A stretch of DNA of 64,000 nt from Labilibaculum euxinicum (GTDB lineage Bacteria > Bacteroidota > Bacteroidia > Bacteroidales > Marinifilaceae), in NCBI RefSeq assembly GCF_009795715.1, contig NZ_WTCR01000007.1, positions 272,651 through 336,650 of the forward strand, in the 5' to 3' direction. The notes below the pieces were generated by a model. It did no database searches, was not told the DNA's origin, and saw only the letters and a program-made list of their open reading frames with translations. This document shows positions 62,139 through 64,000 of this stretch, in pieces (within the stretch, counting starts at the first letter, position 1; each line of letters starts with the position of its first letter). The translations under genes and the position numbers were made by a program.

Positions 62139-64000
62139 TTAACGAACGACCATGAGTCGTTTTGTTACAATAAATTCATCCGTTTGAATGGATATAAAAT
62201 AATTTCCGGAAACCAGATCCTGAATATTAATTCTGTGTTTCTCGTGAGGCTGTATGGTTTTCACTACCTGCCCACGACTATTCAAGATTAAGATTTTAAT
62301 CACATCAGCATCGGGTAAATCGATACTCACAAAATCGCGTGATGGATTTGGATAAATCTTAACGATTTTCTCAAAAATCTCTTTCAATCCTGTTGGCTGA
62401 CTTACAGTAAAAAACTGAAATTCTTCGGCGGACTCAATATTAGCGTTTCCATCCTGATGAGCCCGAACTTTAAATTCGCCTGGCAATGTTGGTGTTAGTA
62501 TGGATCCATTAAGTTCACCATTACCTTGCAACAGCTCGAAAGCAACCGTTAATCCTTCCGAAGAAACGGCACTCAGTTGAATTGGCTCTCCAACAACTAC
62601 AAGGCCTTCAATAGGCTCGAAGGTTATTGTCTGACTTGCTTTTTCAACAGTAAACGTTCTGCTTACCGATTCTGCTGCTTCGTAGTTCTCATTACCTGCC
62701 TGCACCGCTTTTACAACAACTGTTCCGGCTCCGGTAAGTGTCAGTTCTTTTCCGGATAAGGTTGCCGGGCCTGAAACCAGTTCGAAATTGACTTCCAATC
62801 CCGATGAAGCACTTGCTACCAATTCGAAAGCAGGATCACCAAAGGTTTTATCTGCAAGAGCAACAAAAGTAATGGTTTGATTTTCTTTACTTCCAGCAAC
62901 TGTAAACGTTCTGCTTACCGATTCTGCCACTTCGTAGTTCTCATTACCTGCCTGCACTGCTTTTACAACAACTGTTCCAGCTCCCGTAAGTGTCAGTTCT
63001 TTTCCAGATAAGGTTGCAGGGCCTGAAATCAGTTCAAAACTGACTTCCAATCCCGATGATGCACTTGCTACCAATTCGAAAGCTGGATCACCGTAGGTTT
63101 TGTCTGTCAATTCGGCGAAAGCGATATCCTGAGAAGCCTTATTTACGGTAAACGTTCTGCTTACCGATTCTGCTGCCTCGTAGTTCTCATTACCTGCCTG
63201 CACCGCTTTTACAACAACTGTTCCGGCTCCGGTAAGTGTCAGTTCTTTTCCGGATAAGGTTGCCGGCCCTGATACCAGTTCGAAGCTTACTTCCAATCCT
63301 GATGATGCACTTGCCTGCAATTCAAAAGCAGCATCACCGTAGGTTTTATCTGTCAATTCCGCGAAAGCGATATCCTGAGAAGCCTTATTTACGGTAAACG
63401 TTCTGCTTACTGCTTCTGCTGCTTCGTAGTTCTCATTACCTGCCTGCACCGCTTTTACAACAACTGTTCCGGCTCCGGTAAGTGTCAGTTCTTTTCCGGA
63501 TAAAGTTGCCGGGCCTGAAACCAGTTCAAAACTGACTTCCAATCCCGATGATGCACTTGCTACTAATTCGAAAGCAGGATCGCCAAAGGTTTTATCTGCA
63601 AGAGCAACGAAAGTAATGGTTTGATTTTCTTTACTCCCAGCAACTGTAAACGTTCTGCTTACTGCTTCTGCTGCTTCGTAGTTCTCATTACCTGCCTGAA
63701 CCGCTTTTACTACAACTGTTCCGGTTGCGGTAAGTGTCAGTTCTTTTCCGGATAGGGTTGCCGGGCCTGAAACCAGTTCAAAACTGACTTCCAATCCCGA
63801 TGATGCACTTGCTACCAATTCGAAAGCAGGATCGCCAAAGGTTTTATCTGTCAATTCCGAGAAAGCGATATCCTGAGAAGCCTTATTTACGGTAAACGTT
63901 CTGCTTACTGCTTCTGCTGCTTCGTAGTTCTCATTACCTGCCTGCACCGCTTTTACAACAACTGTTCCGGCTCCGGTAAGTGTCAGTTCTTTTCCGGATA
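62139..64000 (-). CDS. Repetitive T9SS-secreted surface protein (partial, 5' end beyond the window)
   Basis: The frame stays open to the end of the window, so only the last 620 or so residues are seen. Five complete, nearly identical units of 82-84 residues (core VSGPATLSGKELTLTGAGTV, VVKAVQAGNENYEAAESVSR) plus part of another are followed by one diverged unit and a T9SS type A sorting domain (IYPNPSRDF ... SGNYFISIQT ... VTKRLMVVR). The units look like Ig-like/MBG-type beta modules and come in two forms, starting NKASQDIAF or AGSKENQTITF. It would be a secreted, surface-attached stalk or adhesin with several hundred near-identical residues. The large number of exact repeats is prone to recombination and assembly collapse. 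Confidence 0.88.
   Translation of the reverse strand, partial: SGKELTLTGAGTVVVKAVQAGNENYEAAEAVSRTFTVNKASQDIAFSELTDKTFGDPAFELVASASSGLEVSFELVSGPATLSGKELTLTATGTVVVKAVQAGNENYEAAEAVSRTFTVAGSKENQTITFVALADKTFGDPAFELVASASSGLEVSFELVSGPATLSGKELTLTGAGTVVVKAVQAGNENYEAAEAVSRTFTVNKASQDIAFAELTDKTYGDAAFELQASASSGLEVSFELVSGPATLSGKELTLTGAGTVVVKAVQAGNENYEAAESVSRTFTVNKASQDIAFAELTDKTYGDPAFELVASASSGLEVSFELISGPATLSGKELTLTGAGTVVVKAVQAGNENYEVAESVSRTFTVAGSKENQTITFVALADKTFGDPAFELVASASSGLEVNFELVSGPATLSGKELTLTGAGTVVVKAVQAGNENYEAAESVSRTFTVEKASQTITFEPIEGLVVVGEPIQLSAVSSEGLTVAFELLQGNGELNGSILTPTLPGEFKVRAHQDGNANIESAEEFQFFTVSQPTGLKEIFEKIVKIYPNPSRDFVSIDLPDADVIKILILNSRGQVVKTIQPHEKHRINIQDLVSGNYFISIQTDEFIVTKRLMVVR

Overview
The window comes from a member of the Bacteroidota. 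The signs are a hybrid two-component regulator over pectin-degrading enzymes, promoters of the TAnnTTTG type, a VirE/BT4734-type primase module, a type IX secretion (T9SS) C-terminal sorting domain, and a tyrosine recombinase of the Bacteroidota kind. A marine or gut Bacteroidia such as Marinilabiliales would fit, but the family-level placement is an inference.

Layout. (1) 1-14.5 kb: one end of a polysaccharide-utilisation locus for rhamnogalacturonan/pectin. It holds a partial beta-propeller hydrolase, a CE12 acetylesterase, a GH106 rhamnosidase, a GH28 polygalacturonase, a GH2 galactosidase, a large HTCS regulator on the other strand, a GH43-like lipoprotein and L-rhamnose mutarotase. No SusC/SusD pair lies in the window. 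(2) 14.8-16.4 kb: a double-NBD ABC ATPase of ModF type. (3) 16.63-33.46 kb: an integrated element of about 16.8 kb in the 3' end of tRNA-Ser(GGA). It has an integrase at the left end, a six-gene minus-strand cargo operon, 1.2 kb of repeats that look like a replication origin, a primase/helicase module split over three overlapping genes, an excisionase-like HTH protein and an RteC-like protein. A 13-bp exact copy of the tRNA end and the orphaned tRNA terminator mark the right end. (4) 33.7-38.0 kb: two tandem paralogues of unknown function, a small gene and an RlmG-type rRNA methyltransferase. (5) 38.2-46.8 kb: a Cus/Czc-type heavy-metal efflux set (HMA protein, CusB, CusC, CusA, a HYC_CC_PP protein, and an AraC regulator with an HMA domain). 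(6) 47-51 kb: an ATP-cone/Mrr protein, CorA, MscS, a 41-bp tandem repeat and a lipoprotein. (7) 51.1-61.8 kb: fifteen small unrelated genes, all on the minus strand, many separated by roughly 100-140-bp imperfect palindromes with GCTAAC/GTTAGC ends. This looks like an integron-type cassette array without an integrase, and it carries a class D beta-lactamase. (8) 62.1-64 kb: the 3' part of a repetitive T9SS-secreted surface protein.

The best candidate for an undescribed system is the cargo operon at 18.2-28.0 kb. An OLD-family TOPRIM ATPase/nuclease and a UvrD-type helicase, the pair that forms Gabija, are joined by a Cys-His-Asp transglutaminase-like protein, a long helical protein, a PD-(D/E)XK nuclease-like protein and a protein with a sigma-region-4-like HTH and a TnsA-like nuclease domain. 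Downstream junctions are TAATG overlaps, so the six genes look like one unit. The second candidate is the cassette-like array with attC-like spacers.
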